A stretch of 64,000 nucleotides of DNA from assembly GCF_033242265.1 (NCBI RefSeq), contig NZ_BTFW01000001.1:434001-498000 (forward strand), given 5' to 3'. The stretch is from Novosphingobium sp. IK01 (lineage in GTDB: Bacteria > Pseudomonadota > Alphaproteobacteria > Sphingomonadales > Sphingomonadaceae). A program made the translations under genes and the position numbers. Position 1 is the stretch's first letter; each line of letters begins with the position of its first letter. Of the stretch, positions 52,983 to 63,329 are shown in pieces. The notes beneath the pieces were generated by a model. The model was not told the DNA's origin. It ran no database searches and was given only the letters and a program-made list of their open reading frames with translations.

Positions 52983-54133
52983 ATGATGGTGCAGATGAAG
53001 GCCTTTTGGCGCGGAGCAATCGGCCTGGCACTTGCCGGTGCGGCAGGAAGCGCGGTGGCACAGGCCAAAGGGGCGGCATCTGCACCCGCGCTTCCCGCGC
53101 AAGTGAGTGCGGCGCTGGCGTGCAAGCCGGGCGGGGCCTGCGCGGCGCGCATTCCGGTCAAGGTGGTGGTGGTCACCATGTTCGAGATCGGGCAGGACAC
53201 CGGCGACGCGCCCGGCGAGTTCCAGTTCTGGCGCGAGCGGCGCAAGCTCGACGTGCGCATTCCCTTTCCGCAGTCCCACCACGACCTCTATTACAACCCC
53301 AGGAGCCAGATTCTGGGCATGGTGACGGGCATGGGCTCGATCCGCTCGGCAACGGCGACCCTCGCGCTCGGCCTCGACCAGCGTTTCGACCTTTCGCATG
53401 CCTATTGGCTGGTGGCCGGGATCGCCGGGGTGGACCCGCATCAGGCGACCATCGGTTCGGCGGTCTGGGCGCACTATCTGGTCGATGGCGATCTGGCGCA
53501 CGAGATCGACGCGCGCGAAATGCCCAGGAACTGGCCGAGCGGCTATTTCCCGCTCAATGCCAAGGGGCCGCTCGACAAGCACCCGCAGAGCGCCGAGGAA
53601 GGCGAGATGTTCGCGCTCAACGCGGGCCTTGCCGACTGGGCCTATGGCCTGACCAAGGGCATCACGCTGCCCGACAGCGCCGATCTGGCCAAGGCCCGCG
53701 CGCCCTACACCGACACACCCGAGGCGCTGGCCGCGCCGCGCGTGATGACCGGCGACAACCTCGCTGCGATGACCTTCTGGCACGGCGCGATGATGACGCA
53801 ATGGGCGCACGACTGGGTCGATTTCTGGACCGGGGGCAAGGGCACGTTCGTCACCTCGGCGATGGAGGAGACCGGTACGTTCCAGTCTATCGACTATCTT
53901 TCGCGCGTGGGCCGGGCCGATCGCAACCGCGTGATGGTGCTGCGCGGGGCGTCCAATTTCACGATGCCGCCGCCCGGCGTGTCTGCGGCGACCAACCTGC
54001 TGAAAGAAAACGAGAGCTATTCGGGCATGAACGCCTCGCTCGAAGCGCTCTATACGGTCGGTTCGAAGGTGGTCGATACCCTGCTGGCCGATTGGCCGCG
54101 CTATGAAAAGATGCCGCCCAAGGCCCCGGCACA

Positions 54134-54137
<4 letters not shown>
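52983..54137 (+). CDS. Secreted NUP-family protein, copy 2
   Basis: A 384-residue paralogue of the protein at 47548. The signal peptide is AFWRGAIGLALAGAAGSAVA. It has PVKVVVVTMFEIGQDTGDAP, FDLSHAYWLVAGIAGVDPHQ, FVTSAMEETGTFQSIDYLSR and RVMVLRGASNFTMPPPG. The nucleoside-phosphorylase-like pocket (AMEE in place of NMES) differs, so the two copies may act on different nucleosides. A Cys pair (ALACKPGGACAAR) near the mature N-terminus could be a disulfide. ATG at 52983, 52986 or 52995 are all possible; GGAAATATC precedes the first. It is ATGA-coupled to the 8-oxoguanine deaminase. Confidence 0.82.
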
Positions 54138-55507
<1,370 letters not shown>

Positions 55508-55543
55508 CGCCCCCGATATTCGAGTTGAGGAAAGGCAGAACCG

Positions 55544-56944
55544 ATGGCGAGCCATGCACGATCTGACCGGCTGGAGCAAAGGCCCGAGGCCGGGGAGGTC
55601 GATAGCAGCCCCGCGCGGGGGCTGACCCTCGAACAGCGGCGCGATCCGGCCTATGTGCCGCCCCTGCCGATGGCGATTGCGCTGGGGGTTCAGCATGTGC
55701 TGGCGATGTTCGTCTCGAACATCACGCCCCCGATCATTGTCGCGGGCGCCGCGGGGTTCGGGTTCGGCTCACCCGATCCTTCGGCGCTGATCTACATGAT
55801 CCAGGCCGCCATGCTCTTTGCCGGGGTGGCCACTTTGCTGCAAACCGTCGGGCTTGGTCCCATCGGGGCGCGGCTGCCGCTGGTGCAGGGCACCAGCTTT
55901 GCGTTCATCTCGGTGATGATCCCCATCGTCGCGGGCAAGGGCGTGGAGGGCATGGCCGCGCTCACCACGGCGGCCTTTCTGGCCGGGCTGCTCCATGCCG
56001 GGCTGAGCCGGCTGGTCGGGCCGATCCGCTTTGCCCTGCCGCCGCTGGTGACCGGGCTCGTCGTGTTGATGATCGGGCTGTCGCTGGTGCGGGTGGGCAT
56101 CGAATATGCCGCAGGCGGGGTCGCGCTGCGCGGGCATCCGGCTTATGGTTCGCTCGAAAGCTGGGCTTTGGCGGGCGTGGTCGTGGTAACGACGCTGGGG
56201 CTCAAGTTCTTCGGGCGCGGGGTGTTCTCGACGGCGGCGGTTCTGCTGGGGCTGCTCGTCGGCTATGGCGCGGCCCTGGTCATGGGCAAGGTCGATTTCG
56301 CGCCGGTGGGGCAGGCGCACTGGGTGATGCTGCCGCATTTCCTCGCCTTTGGCTGGGCGCTGTCGCCTTCGGCCATTGTCGGCTTCTGCCTGATCGGGTT
56401 CGTTTCCTCGATCGAATCCATCGGCGATGTCGAGGCGATCTGCGAAAACGGCGCCGGGCGCCGCGCGAGTGACCGCGAGGTGATGGGCGCGGTGGCCGCC
56501 GATGGCGTGGGCACGGCGCTCTCGGCGCTGTTCGGGGCCATGCCCAACACGACATTCAGCCAGAACGTGGGCCTGATCGCGATGTCGGGCCTGATGAGCC
56601 GCTTCGTGGTGACGCTGGGCGCGCTGTTCCTGATCGTATGCGGGCTTCTGCCCAAGATCGGCGCGGTGATCACCACGGTTCCCATCGAGGTTCTGGGCGG
56701 CGGGGTCATCGTGATGTTCGGCATGGTGGCGTCTTCGGCCATCGCGATGCTGTCGGGGGTGGTCTGGAACCAGCGCAACATGCTGATCGGCGGGACGGCG
56801 CTGTCGCTGGCGCTCGGGCTTCAGCTCGAACCCGAGGCGCTGGGCCATCTGCCCGAAACGGCGCGGATTCTGCTGTCTTCGGGGGTGATGCCGGTGGCGG
56901 TGATTGCGGTGGTGCTCAACCTGATCCTGCCGCAGGAGATCTGA
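55544..56944 (+). CDS. Uracil-xanthine permease family transporter (NCS2)
   Basis: A 466-residue inner-membrane carrier. NCS2 signatures are LGVQHVLAMFVSNITPPIIV, LVQGTSFAFISVMIPIVAGK, SSIESIGDVEAICENGAGRR and the substrate motif MPNTTFSQNVGLIAMSGLMS, with KIGAVITTVPIEVLGGGVIV after it. The QNVGL pattern is that of the UapA/XanQ/UacT branch, which moves xanthine and urate with protons. It follows the 8-oxoguanine deaminase by 36 bases, and import of xanthine or urate would fit the degradation operon. Its stop is 14 bases before operator B. Confidence 0.9.
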   Translation: MASHARSDRLEQRPEAGEVDSSPARGLTLEQRRDPAYVPPLPMAIALGVQHVLAMFVSNITPPIIVAGAAGFGFGSPDPSALIYMIQAAMLFAGVATLLQTVGLGPIGARLPLVQGTSFAFISVMIPIVAGKGVEGMAALTTAAFLAGLLHAGLSRLVGPIRFALPPLVTGLVVLMIGLSLVRVGIEYAAGGVALRGHPAYGSLESWALAGVVVVTTLGLKFFGRGVFSTAAVLLGLLVGYGAALVMGKVDFAPVGQAHWVMLPHFLAFGWALSPSAIVGFCLIGFVSSIESIGDVEAICENGAGRRASDREVMGAVAADGVGTALSALFGAMPNTTFSQNVGLIAMSGLMSRFVVTLGALFLIVCGLLPKIGAVITTVPIEVLGGGVIVMFGMVASSAIAMLSGVVWNQRNMLIGGTALSLALGLQLEPEALGHLPETARILLSSGVMPVAVIAVVLNLILPQEI

Positions 56945-56958
56945 CTGCTCTCAATTTT

Positions 56959-56982
56959 GCAATGCGGCGTTAAAATCATTGC
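56959..56982. promoter_or_regulatory. Operator-like dyad B before the Rieske oxygenase
   Basis: GCAATG, twelve bases, CATTGC, in the frame CTCTCAATTTT upstream and GTTTGATCGA downstream, nearly the same as dyad A at 27259. It lies about 67 bases before the oxygenase ATG. Confidence 0.65.
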
Positions 56983-57048
56983 GTTTGATCGAGCGCCTTG
57001 GGGGCTTCATCGTCTTCGGGACGGTTTAAAACAGACAAGGTACTGGTT

Positions 57049-58104
57049 ATGGCTACGGCCCCTCTCACCCGCGCCCCTGCGAGCCCCGCGCTCCCCGATG
57101 GTTGCACGTTCGATGCGCAGGACTGGGCGATCCTGGCCCGGCACTGGTATCCGGTCGCGCTGGTGCGCGAGGTGGGCGAAACACCGCTCAAGGCCATGCT
57201 GCTCGATCAGCCGCTGGTGATCTATCGGGGGGATGATGGCGCGATTGTCGTGGCGCCCGACCGTTGCCCCCATCGCGGGGTGCCGCTCAGCATGGGGCGG
57301 GCCAATGGCAAGGGGGTCGAATGCCCGTATCACGGGCTGACCTTCGGCGCGGGCGGGCGCTGTGTCCATGTTCCGGCCCAGCCGCAGCGGGCGATCCCCG
57401 CGCAGTTCCATCTGGAGACCTATCCGGCGGTCGAACGCTATGGCCTCGTGTGGACCTGCCTTGATCCTGAAAATGCTGAGCCTGCTCCGGGCGCGATCAT
57501 GGACATGCCCCATTGGGACGAGGCCGGGTTCCAGCAGATCGTCTGCCCGTGGATCGATATCCATGGCTATGCAGGGCGCCAGATCGAGGGGTTCCTCGAT
57601 GTCGCCCACTTTGCCTTCATCCATACCGAGAGCTTTGCCGATCCCGACAACGCCCATGTGCCCGACTATCGCCCCACGCGCACCGAACACGGGTTCGAGG
57701 CCGAATACTGGAGCACGGTGGCCAACTATCCCAAGGGGATCGACAAGGCGCCGCCCGGATTCCGCTGGCTGCGCCATTTCCGCTGCCATGCACCGTTTAC
57801 CGCCACGCTGGAGGTTCATTTTCCGGGGCAGGACCGGCTGGTGATCTTCAATGCGGCCTCGCCGGTTTCGGCGCGCGAGACGCGGCTGTTCGTGCCGATT
57901 GCCCGCAATTTCGATACCGACCAGCCGGTGCAGGGCGTTTACGACTTCAACCGGCAGGTCTTCGAGGAAGACGCCGCCATGGTCGAGGCGCAATGGCCCG
58001 CCCATGTCCCGCTCGACCCGCTTGCCGAAGCCCATCTGGCCGCCGACATGAGCTCGATGTTCTATCGTCGCGCGCTCAAGGACATGGGGTTGCGCCGGGG
58101 TTGA
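57049..58104 (+). CDS. Rieske non-haem iron oxygenase (alpha subunit), HpxD-like candidate
   Basis: A 351-residue oxygenase of the phthalate/vanillate demethylase type. The Rieske cluster is RCPHRGVPLS (Cys73, His75) and ECPYHGL (Cys92, His95). The mononuclear iron site is GFLDVAHFAFIHTE, with bridging Asp184, His187 and His192. The ATG at 57049 has AAGG nine bases upstream. It carries the purine-regulon dyad in its promoter and follows the NCS2 permease, so a purine substrate is likely. In Klebsiella, HpxDE is a Rieske system that oxidises hypoxanthine, and caffeine demethylases are of this type. No reductase gene is nearby. The reaction here is unproven. Confidence 0.82.
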   Translation: MATAPLTRAPASPALPDGCTFDAQDWAILARHWYPVALVREVGETPLKAMLLDQPLVIYRGDDGAIVVAPDRCPHRGVPLSMGRANGKGVECPYHGLTFGAGGRCVHVPAQPQRAIPAQFHLETYPAVERYGLVWTCLDPENAEPAPGAIMDMPHWDEAGFQQIVCPWIDIHGYAGRQIEGFLDVAHFAFIHTESFADPDNAHVPDYRPTRTEHGFEAEYWSTVANYPKGIDKAPPGFRWLRHFRCHAPFTATLEVHFPGQDRLVIFNAASPVSARETRLFVPIARNFDTDQPVQGVYDFNRQVFEEDAAMVEAQWPAHVPLDPLAEAHLAADMSSMFYRRALKDMGLRRG

Positions 58105-58142
58105 TCCCCGGCCTGCAGGTGTTTTCAGCCCGCAGGTGTTTT

Positions 58143-59327
58143 CTAGCGTTGCAGGAGCAGGCGGCTGACCCCGCCGCGCAGGCCGGGAAGCCGGGCGGCA
58201 AGGCGCAGGCTGGCCGAGCGGGCCAGGCGCGCGGGCGGCGTTTCGGCGGTGAACAAGTTCACCAGCAAGTTGGTGCCATCGTAGAGCGGGCGCGCGGCCA
58301 GCCGCTGCCCGGCTTCATAGCGGCGCAGCAGCAGCGGCGAGGCAAGCGGACGGCCCAACCCGTGCGCGCGGACGACCAGCGCGGCAAGGCTCGCCGCGCT
58401 GCGCAGGCCGAGGTTGAAGCCATGGGCGGTCACCGGGTGCATGCCCACGGCAGCGTCCCCGATCAGCGCCGCGCTGGTGCTGGCGAAATGGCGCGACCAG
58501 GTGGTCGCCAGCGGATAGGCATGGGGCGCTTGCGCCACGCGCATCTGGCCCAGACGCCCATCGAAACGGCGGGTCAGTTCGGCGCCCAGCGTGGCCGGGT
58601 CCATCGCGCAGAGCCGGTCGATCTCTTCGCTGGCAAGCGTGAGCACAGCCGAGGCCATCCGGCCATTGAGCGGCAGAATGGCCTTGGTCTCGCCATGGTC
58701 GAACCATTCGGTGGCGATGCTGTCGTGGTTGGCCTCGTGATGGACGCGGCAGCACAGCATCGAGCGCCCGGTGCGGTTGATCTGGGCCGGAATACCCAAT
58801 TGCTCGCGCACGAAGGAAAACCGGGAATCCGCGCCGACGAGCAAGGGCGCGGCAAGGCGTCGTCCATCGGCAAGGACCACATGCGCGCCGCTGTCGTCTG
58901 CGACAAGGGCGGTGATGCTGGCTCCGGTGAGAAGGTCGAGGCCTTCCTGCCGGGCGGTGACCTCGAACAGGGCGCGGCGGATCAGGTGGTTGGGAACCAG
59001 CGTGCCGAGGCGGTCGTGGACGCCCCCGCGCGGGTCGAAGGCCAGCGCAAAGGGCGACGCGCCGTTGAGAACGCGCGCCTCGCGCAGCGGGGCGACCTCG
59101 TTCTGCGGGATATGCTCCCACGCGCTCAGCGCCTTGAGCGTGTCGATGGAACGGTGGGTAAGGGCGATCTCGCGTCCGTCGAAGGCGGGCTGGGCAAGCG
59201 CCTCGCGCGGCTGGCGCTCGACAATGGCGACCTTGAGCGGGCGTCCCCTTTGGCTGGCTCTGGCGAGGCCGCGTGCAAAGGCCAGACCTGCCGGACCGCC
59301 GCCGACCACCACCACATCATAATCCAT
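58143..59327 (-). CDS. ubiM: UbiH/UbiM-family FAD hydroxylase of ubiquinone synthesis
   Basis: A 394-residue single-component flavoprotein hydroxylase. The FAD fold begins MDYDVVVVGGGPAGLAFARG, and FDGREIALTHRSIDTLKALS is the typical UbiM block. VGADSRFSFVREQLGI and ALIGDAAVGMHPVTAHGFNL (GD motif) complete the FAD site. UbiM can carry out the C5, C1 and C6 type hydroxylations on the ubiquinone ring in some proteobacteria. The ATG at 59327 is chosen because it starts right at the Rossmann strand; upstream in-frame starts add about 30 unlikely residues. HpxO-type urate hydroxylases belong to the same broad fold, but the ubiquinone signature block argues against that role. Confidence 0.8.
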   Translation of the reverse strand: MDYDVVVVGGGPAGLAFARGLARASQRGRPLKVAIVERQPREALAQPAFDGREIALTHRSIDTLKALSAWEHIPQNEVAPLREARVLNGASPFALAFDPRGGVHDRLGTLVPNHLIRRALFEVTARQEGLDLLTGASITALVADDSGAHVVLADGRRLAAPLLVGADSRFSFVREQLGIPAQINRTGRSMLCCRVHHEANHDSIATEWFDHGETKAILPLNGRMASAVLTLASEEIDRLCAMDPATLGAELTRRFDGRLGQMRVAQAPHAYPLATTWSRHFASTSAALIGDAAVGMHPVTAHGFNLGLRSAASLAALVVRAHGLGRPLASPLLLRRYEAGQRLAARPLYDGTNLLVNLFTAETPPARLARSASLRLAARLPGLRGGVSRLLLQR

Positions 59328-59419
59328 CACGCCGCCGCTTTCCTTGTCGATCCCGGACCCTGACGGCGCCGGGGGAAAGGCGGCATGGCAGGGCGGGTCG
59401 TCCATGGAAATGACTGGTG

Positions 59420-59938
59420 TCAAATTGGCGGGGACTTTAGGGCGAGCGGAAGTCCGGCGGCGAGGAACTGCACTTCATGGGTGCAGGCCGCGACGGTCTG
59501 GTTGAGCCGCCCGTTTTCGTCGCGGAAGCGGCGGGCGAGGGCATTGTCGGGCACGATGCCAAGGCCGGTTTCGTTGCCCACGAGGATCACCGGCCCTTGC
59601 GCGTCCTCGATGGCGGCGATCAGGTCGTCGCGGGCGCGGGGAATATCGTGTTCGCCCAGCATCAGGTTGGTGAGCCAAAGGGTCAGGCAATCGACGAGGA
59701 CCACACGGCCCTGCGTGCTGGCCTCGCGCAGGGCTTGCGGGAGGGCGAGGGGGGCTTCCACGGTGGTCCACTGCGGGCCGCGGTCGGCCTGATGGTGGGC
59801 GATCCGCTCGCGCATTTCCGCGTCCCACGCTTCTGCCGTGGCGATATAGACGGGGGCAAGGCCGGTTTCCTCGGCACGGGCTTGCGCGTAGCGGCTCTTG
59901 CCCGAGCGCGCGCCGCCCAGAACGAACAGGCGGGTCAT
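59420..59938 (-). CDS. cobU: Bifunctional adenosylcobinamide kinase/guanylyltransferase (CobU)
   Basis: A 172-residue CobU. P-loop in MTRLFVLGGARSGKSRYAQA; VYIATAEAWDAEMRERIAHH holds the guanylylated His; VVLVDCLTLWLTNLML and VILVGNETGLGIVPDNALAR are the other conserved blocks, and LNQTVAACTHEVQFLAAGLP ends the protein. It phosphorylates adenosylcobinamide and joins it to GMP. One base separates its ATG from the cobQ stop, so it belongs to the cob operon. Upstream in-frame codons overlap cobQ and were rejected. Confidence 0.93.
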   Translation of the reverse strand: MTRLFVLGGARSGKSRYAQARAEETGLAPVYIATAEAWDAEMRERIAHHQADRGPQWTTVEAPLALPQALREASTQGRVVLVDCLTLWLTNLMLGEHDIPRARDDLIAAIEDAQGPVILVGNETGLGIVPDNALARRFRDENGRLNQTVAACTHEVQFLAAGLPLALKSPPI

Positions 59939-59939
59939 C

Positions 59940-61397
59940 TCAGGCTCCCTGATGCGCGATGGCGAGCAGCGCGTCGATATCGACATGCTGTTCGAGGGTT
60001 CGGGCGATGGCATCGAGCGCGGCATCGACGCGGGCGGCATGGTCGTGCCCGTCCGAGCGGGCGCCGAGCCGGTCGAGCAGCGCCGCGCGCAGGCCCGTGC
60101 TGGCGAGTGCGCCATGGACATAGCTGCCGACTACCCGGCCATCGGGGCTGATGGCGCCATCCGGGCGGGCGCCATCGAGCAGGGCAAACGGGCGCGCGCA
60201 ATCGGGTCCGGTGGTTTCGCCCATGTGCATTTCAAAGCCGGTGAAAGGCTGGCCCCAGGCCGTGCCGGCCACCTCGCGCAGGGCCTTGCGCGGCGTGAGG
60301 ACGGTCGTGCAGTCGAGCAGGCCAAGGCCGGGAACCGCGCCGGGCGCGCCCTCGATACCGTGCGGGTCGGACAGGGTCTTGCCCAGCATCTGGTAGCCGC
60401 CGCAGATGCCCAGAATGGCCCCGCCGCGCCGGTGGTGGGCGATCACGTCGATATCCCAGCCTTGCGCGCGCATGGCCTTCATGTCGGCGAGGCTCGCCTT
60501 CGATCCGGGCAGCACGATCAGCGCGCAATCGCCGGGGATCGGCTGGCCGGGCGGGACCATGACCAGTTCGACTGCCGATTCCGCCTTGAGCGGGTCGAGA
60601 TCGTCGAAATTGGCGATGCGCGGCAGGATCGGGCAGGCCACGCGGATCGCCCCGCTGGCTGCGGGCGTGGCGCGTTCGAGCACGACTGCGTCTTCGCTTG
60701 GCAGGTGGACGGCCTGCGTCAGCCACGGGACGACCCCCAGCCCGGTCCAGCCCGCGCGCGCCTCGATCTGGCGATAGCCATCTTCGAACAGGGCCGGATC
60801 GCCCCGGAACTTGTTGATCAGGAAGCCCCGGATCATCGCGGCGTCTTCAGGATCGAGCACCGCGCGGGTGCCCACCAGCGCGGCGATGACCCCGCCCCGG
60901 TCGATGTCGCCCACCAGCACCACCGGCACCCCGGCGGCGCGGGCAAAGCCCATGTTGGCGATATCGCCCGCGCGCAAGTTGATCTCGGCGGGGGAACCGG
61001 CGCCTTCGACGACGACGATATCGGCCTCGTCGGAGAGGCGAGCAAAGCTTTCGAGCACGTGGGGCAGGAGGCTCGCCCGCCCCATGCGGAAATTGCCGCT
61101 GCCCAGCGTGCCTTGCACGCGGCCATGGACGACCAGTTGCGAGGTGCGGTCGGCCTGCGGCTTGAGCAGGACGGGGTTCATGTCGGTGTGAAGCGGCACC
61201 CGGCAGGCGAGCGCCTGAAGCGCCTGCGCCCGCCCGATTTCGCCGCCTTGCGGGGTGACGGCGGCATTGTTCGACATGTTCTGCGGCTTGAACGGGCGCA
61301 CGCGCAGGCCCCGGTTGGCCAGCGCCCGGCACAGTCCGGCGACCAGCACCGACTTGCCCACGTCCGAGCCGGTTCCTTGCAGCATCACGGCAACCAT
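59940..61397 (-). CDS. cobQ: Cobyric acid synthase (CobQ)
   Basis: A 485-residue glutamine-dependent amidase. The ATP site is [20 protein letters not shown], followed by [20 protein letters not shown] and [20 protein letters not shown]. The glutaminase domain has the Cys in [20 protein letters not shown] and the His in [12 protein letters not shown]. It amidates four side chains of adenosylcobyrinic acid a,c-diamide. The ATG has GGAG seven bases upstream, and the first 13 bases overlap the end of cobD. Confidence 0.94.
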   Translation of the reverse strand: MVAVMLQGTGSDVGKSVLVAGLCRALANRGLRVRPFKPQNMSNNAAVTPQGGEIGRAQALQALACRVPLHTDMNPVLLKPQADRTSQLVVHGRVQGTLGSGNFRMGRASLLPHVLESFARLSDEADIVVVEGAGSPAEINLRAGDIANMGFARAAGVPVVLVGDIDRGGVIAALVGTRAVLDPEDAAMIRGFLINKFRGDPALFEDGYRQIEARAGWTGLGVVPWLTQAVHLPSEDAVVLERATPAASGAIRVACPILPRIANFDDLDPLKAESAVELVMVPPGQPIPGDCALIVLPGSKASLADMKAMRAQGWDIDVIAHHRRGGAILGICGGYQMLGKTLSDPHGIEGAPGAVPGLGLLDCTTVLTPRKALREVAGTAWGQPFTGFEMHMGETTGPDCARPFALLDGARPDGAISPDGRVVGSYVHGALASTGLRAALLDRLGARSDGHDHAARVDAALDAIARTLEQHVDIDALLAIAHQGA

Positions 61398-62347
61398 GGT
61401 CGTTCTCCAAAAGTGAGGGCCGCGACCAGAGCAGCGACCAGCCCCGCCAGCAGCAGGCAGGCGCGGACATAAAGAGCCAGCGCGCGGCGAAGGTCTGCCG
61501 CGTTCGCCTGCGCGCGGCCCGTTCCGATCCACGGCTTGTCGTGGGACAGGCCATCATAGGCGACGGGGCCTGCCAGCTTGAGGCCCAGCGCACCCGCCAT
61601 CGCGGCCTCGGTCCAGCCCGCATTGGGCGAGGCATGGCGGCGGCAATCGCACCACAGCGTGGCCCAGCCACCATGCCCGGCGAGGCAGAGCAGCGGCCCG
61701 GCCATCCGCGCCGGGATCAGGTTGAGCGCATCGTCAAGCCGCGCGGCGGCCCAGCCGAAGGCGCGCCAGCGCGGTTCGCGGTGGCCGATCAGGCTGTCGG
61801 CGGTGTTGATCGCCTTGTAGGCCCAGGCGCCGGGAAGCCCGCCCACGACCAGCCAGAACAGCGGCGCGGCCACGCCGTCGCAGAAGCTTTCGGCGAGGCT
61901 CTCGATGGCTGCACGCGCCACGCCCGCTTCGTCGAGCGCGGCGACATCGCGCCCGACGATCATGCCCACCGCCCGGCGCGCGGCGGGCAGGTCTTGCGCT
62001 TCGAGCGCGCGGGCGACGGGCACGACATGCTGGTAGAGGCTGCGCAGCGCGAGCGCGGGCCATGCCGCCAGCCCCAGCAGCACCCAGCGCCCTGTTTCGG
62101 GCAAAAGGGTTTGCAAGGCCATGCTTGCCCCGATGCTGAGGGTCAGCAACAACAGGACCGTGACGACCCCCGCCGCGCGGCGCCAGCCAAAGTCCCAGGT
62201 CGCACGGTTCCAGCCCCGCTCGCAGGCCGTGATCAGGCGCGCGAACAGGCCGACAGGATGGCCCACCACACGATAGAGCGGCGCGGGCCAGCCGATCAGC
62301 GCATCGAGGCCCAGCGCCACCAGAGCAATGCGCGGATCAGCTATCAT
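61385..62347 (-). CDS. cobD: Adenosylcobinamide-phosphate synthase (CobD/CbiB)
   Basis: A 320-residue membrane protein. It starts [20 protein letters not shown], has [20 protein letters not shown] as a membrane segment, and the family blocks [40 protein letters not shown] and [20 protein letters not shown], then [20 protein letters not shown]. It attaches aminopropanol phosphate to cobyric acid. The ATG at 62347 is used; a TTG six codons earlier has no advantage. It overlaps cobC by 11 bases. Confidence 0.92.
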   Translation of the reverse strand: MIADPRIALVALGLDALIGWPAPLYRVVGHPVGLFARLITACERGWNRATWDFGWRRAAGVVTVLLLLTLSIGASMALQTLLPETGRWVLLGLAAWPALALRSLYQHVVPVARALEAQDLPAARRAVGMIVGRDVAALDEAGVARAAIESLAESFCDGVAAPLFWLVVGGLPGAWAYKAINTADSLIGHREPRWRAFGWAAARLDDALNLIPARMAGPLLCLAGHGGWATLWCDCRRHASPNAGWTEAAMAGALGLKLAGPVAYDGLSHDKPWIGTGRAQANAADLRRALALYVRACLLLAGLVAALVAALTFGERPWLP

Positions 62348-63329
62348 GGGGGGGCAAGGCTGCAATCAGCCGCGCGCGGGCGGCCTCATCGGTGGGCAGG
62401 CCGAGGCGCAGCCAGCCGGGATGATCCTCGAACGGGCGGGTCAGGATGGCCTGCGCGGCCAGATGCGCGAACAGCGCCGGGCCATCCTTGCAGGCGATCA
62501 GGCGGAACAGCGGGCTTTGGCCGGTCGCCTGATAGCCGCGCCGGGCGAGCGCGGCATCGAGCGCATCGGCCTCGGCCACGAGGCGCGCGCGCATCTGCGT
62601 GATCCAGCCCGTATCGCGATAGGCCGCCGTGCCGATGGCCAGCGCGGCGGCGCAGACCGGCCAGGCGCCCAGCCTTGCGCGCAAGGTGGCCAGCAGCGGG
62701 CGTGGCCCCAGCACGAAGCCAAGGCGCAGGCCCGCCAGACCGAAGAACTTGCCGAACGAGCGAAAGATCACGAGGCGGCGCGCGTCGTCGATCATGGGGG
62801 CGAGGCTGTGGCCGGGGTGGGTGTCGACAAAGGCTTCGTCGAGCGCGGTCCAGCCCGGCCGCGCTTCGACGAGGGCAAGCAGATGGTCGCGAGACAGCAG
62901 GCGCCCATCGGGGTTGTTGGGATTGGCCAGAATGAGCGTGGCCGCCGTGCTGGAGGCCATGGCCTCGGGCGCGATGGGGGTGCTGCCCGCGATCATCGCG
63001 CCATGGGTGCGATAGCCGGGCACGCCATGGGCGGCGTCGCGGGGGAGCAGGTCGGCGGCGAGGCGCAGGCCGATTTCGGTACCCGGCACCGCGCAGACAT
63101 GATCGGGATGGCAGCCGAAATGGGCGGCGGCGGCTTCCTCCAGCGTGGCAAGGGCCTGTTCGTCGGGCAGGGCGCGCCAGTCGATGGGGGAGCTTTGCGT
63201 TTCGGGCCAGCCCCAAGCCCATGGATTGATGCCGGTCGAAAGGTCGAGCCAGTCTGCCGCTTCGCCCCCGAAGCGGGCGCGGGCGGCAGACAGGCCGCCG
63301 CCGTGCCATGTCCAGCGATTCGTGTTCAT
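62337..63329 (-). CDS. cobC: Threonine-phosphate decarboxylase-like PLP enzyme (CobC)
   Basis: A 330-residue class I/II aminotransferase-fold enzyme. It has WLDLSTGINPWAWGWPETQS, VCAVPGTEIGLRLAADLLPR, LILANPNNPDGRLLSRDHLL and TALDEAFVDTHPGHSLAPMI, with the PLP lysine in IFRSFGKFFGLAGLRLGFVL. It is taken to make aminopropanol phosphate for CobD. Its ATG overlaps the cobS stop (ATGA). An N-terminal in-frame extension overlapping cobS was rejected. Confidence 0.92.
   Translation of the reverse strand: MNTNRWTWHGGGLSAARARFGGEAADWLDLSTGINPWAWGWPETQSSPIDWRALPDEQALATLEEAAAAHFGCHPDHVCAVPGTEIGLRLAADLLPRDAAHGVPGYRTHGAMIAGSTPIAPEAMASSTAATLILANPNNPDGRLLSRDHLLALVEARPGWTALDEAFVDTHPGHSLAPMIDDARRLVIFRSFGKFFGLAGLRLGFVLGPRPLLATLRARLGAWPVCAAALAIGTAAYRDTGWITQMRARLVAEADALDAALARRGYQATGQSPLFRLIACKDGPALFAHLAAQAILTRPFEDHPGWLRLGLPTDEAARARLIAALPPHDS

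Noticed and set aside
50348..53260. A 970-codon minus-strand frame opposite the TonB receptor
   Set aside because: No domain found on reading; the plus strand holds a complete TonB receptor and the start of a NUP gene.
58143..59327. The UbiM-like FAD protein as an HpxO-type urate hydroxylase
   Set aside because: It has the DGREIALTHRS block of the UbiM group, lies on the opposite strand 12 kb from uraH, and lacks the purine dyad. The FMO-like gene inside the operon is the better candidate.
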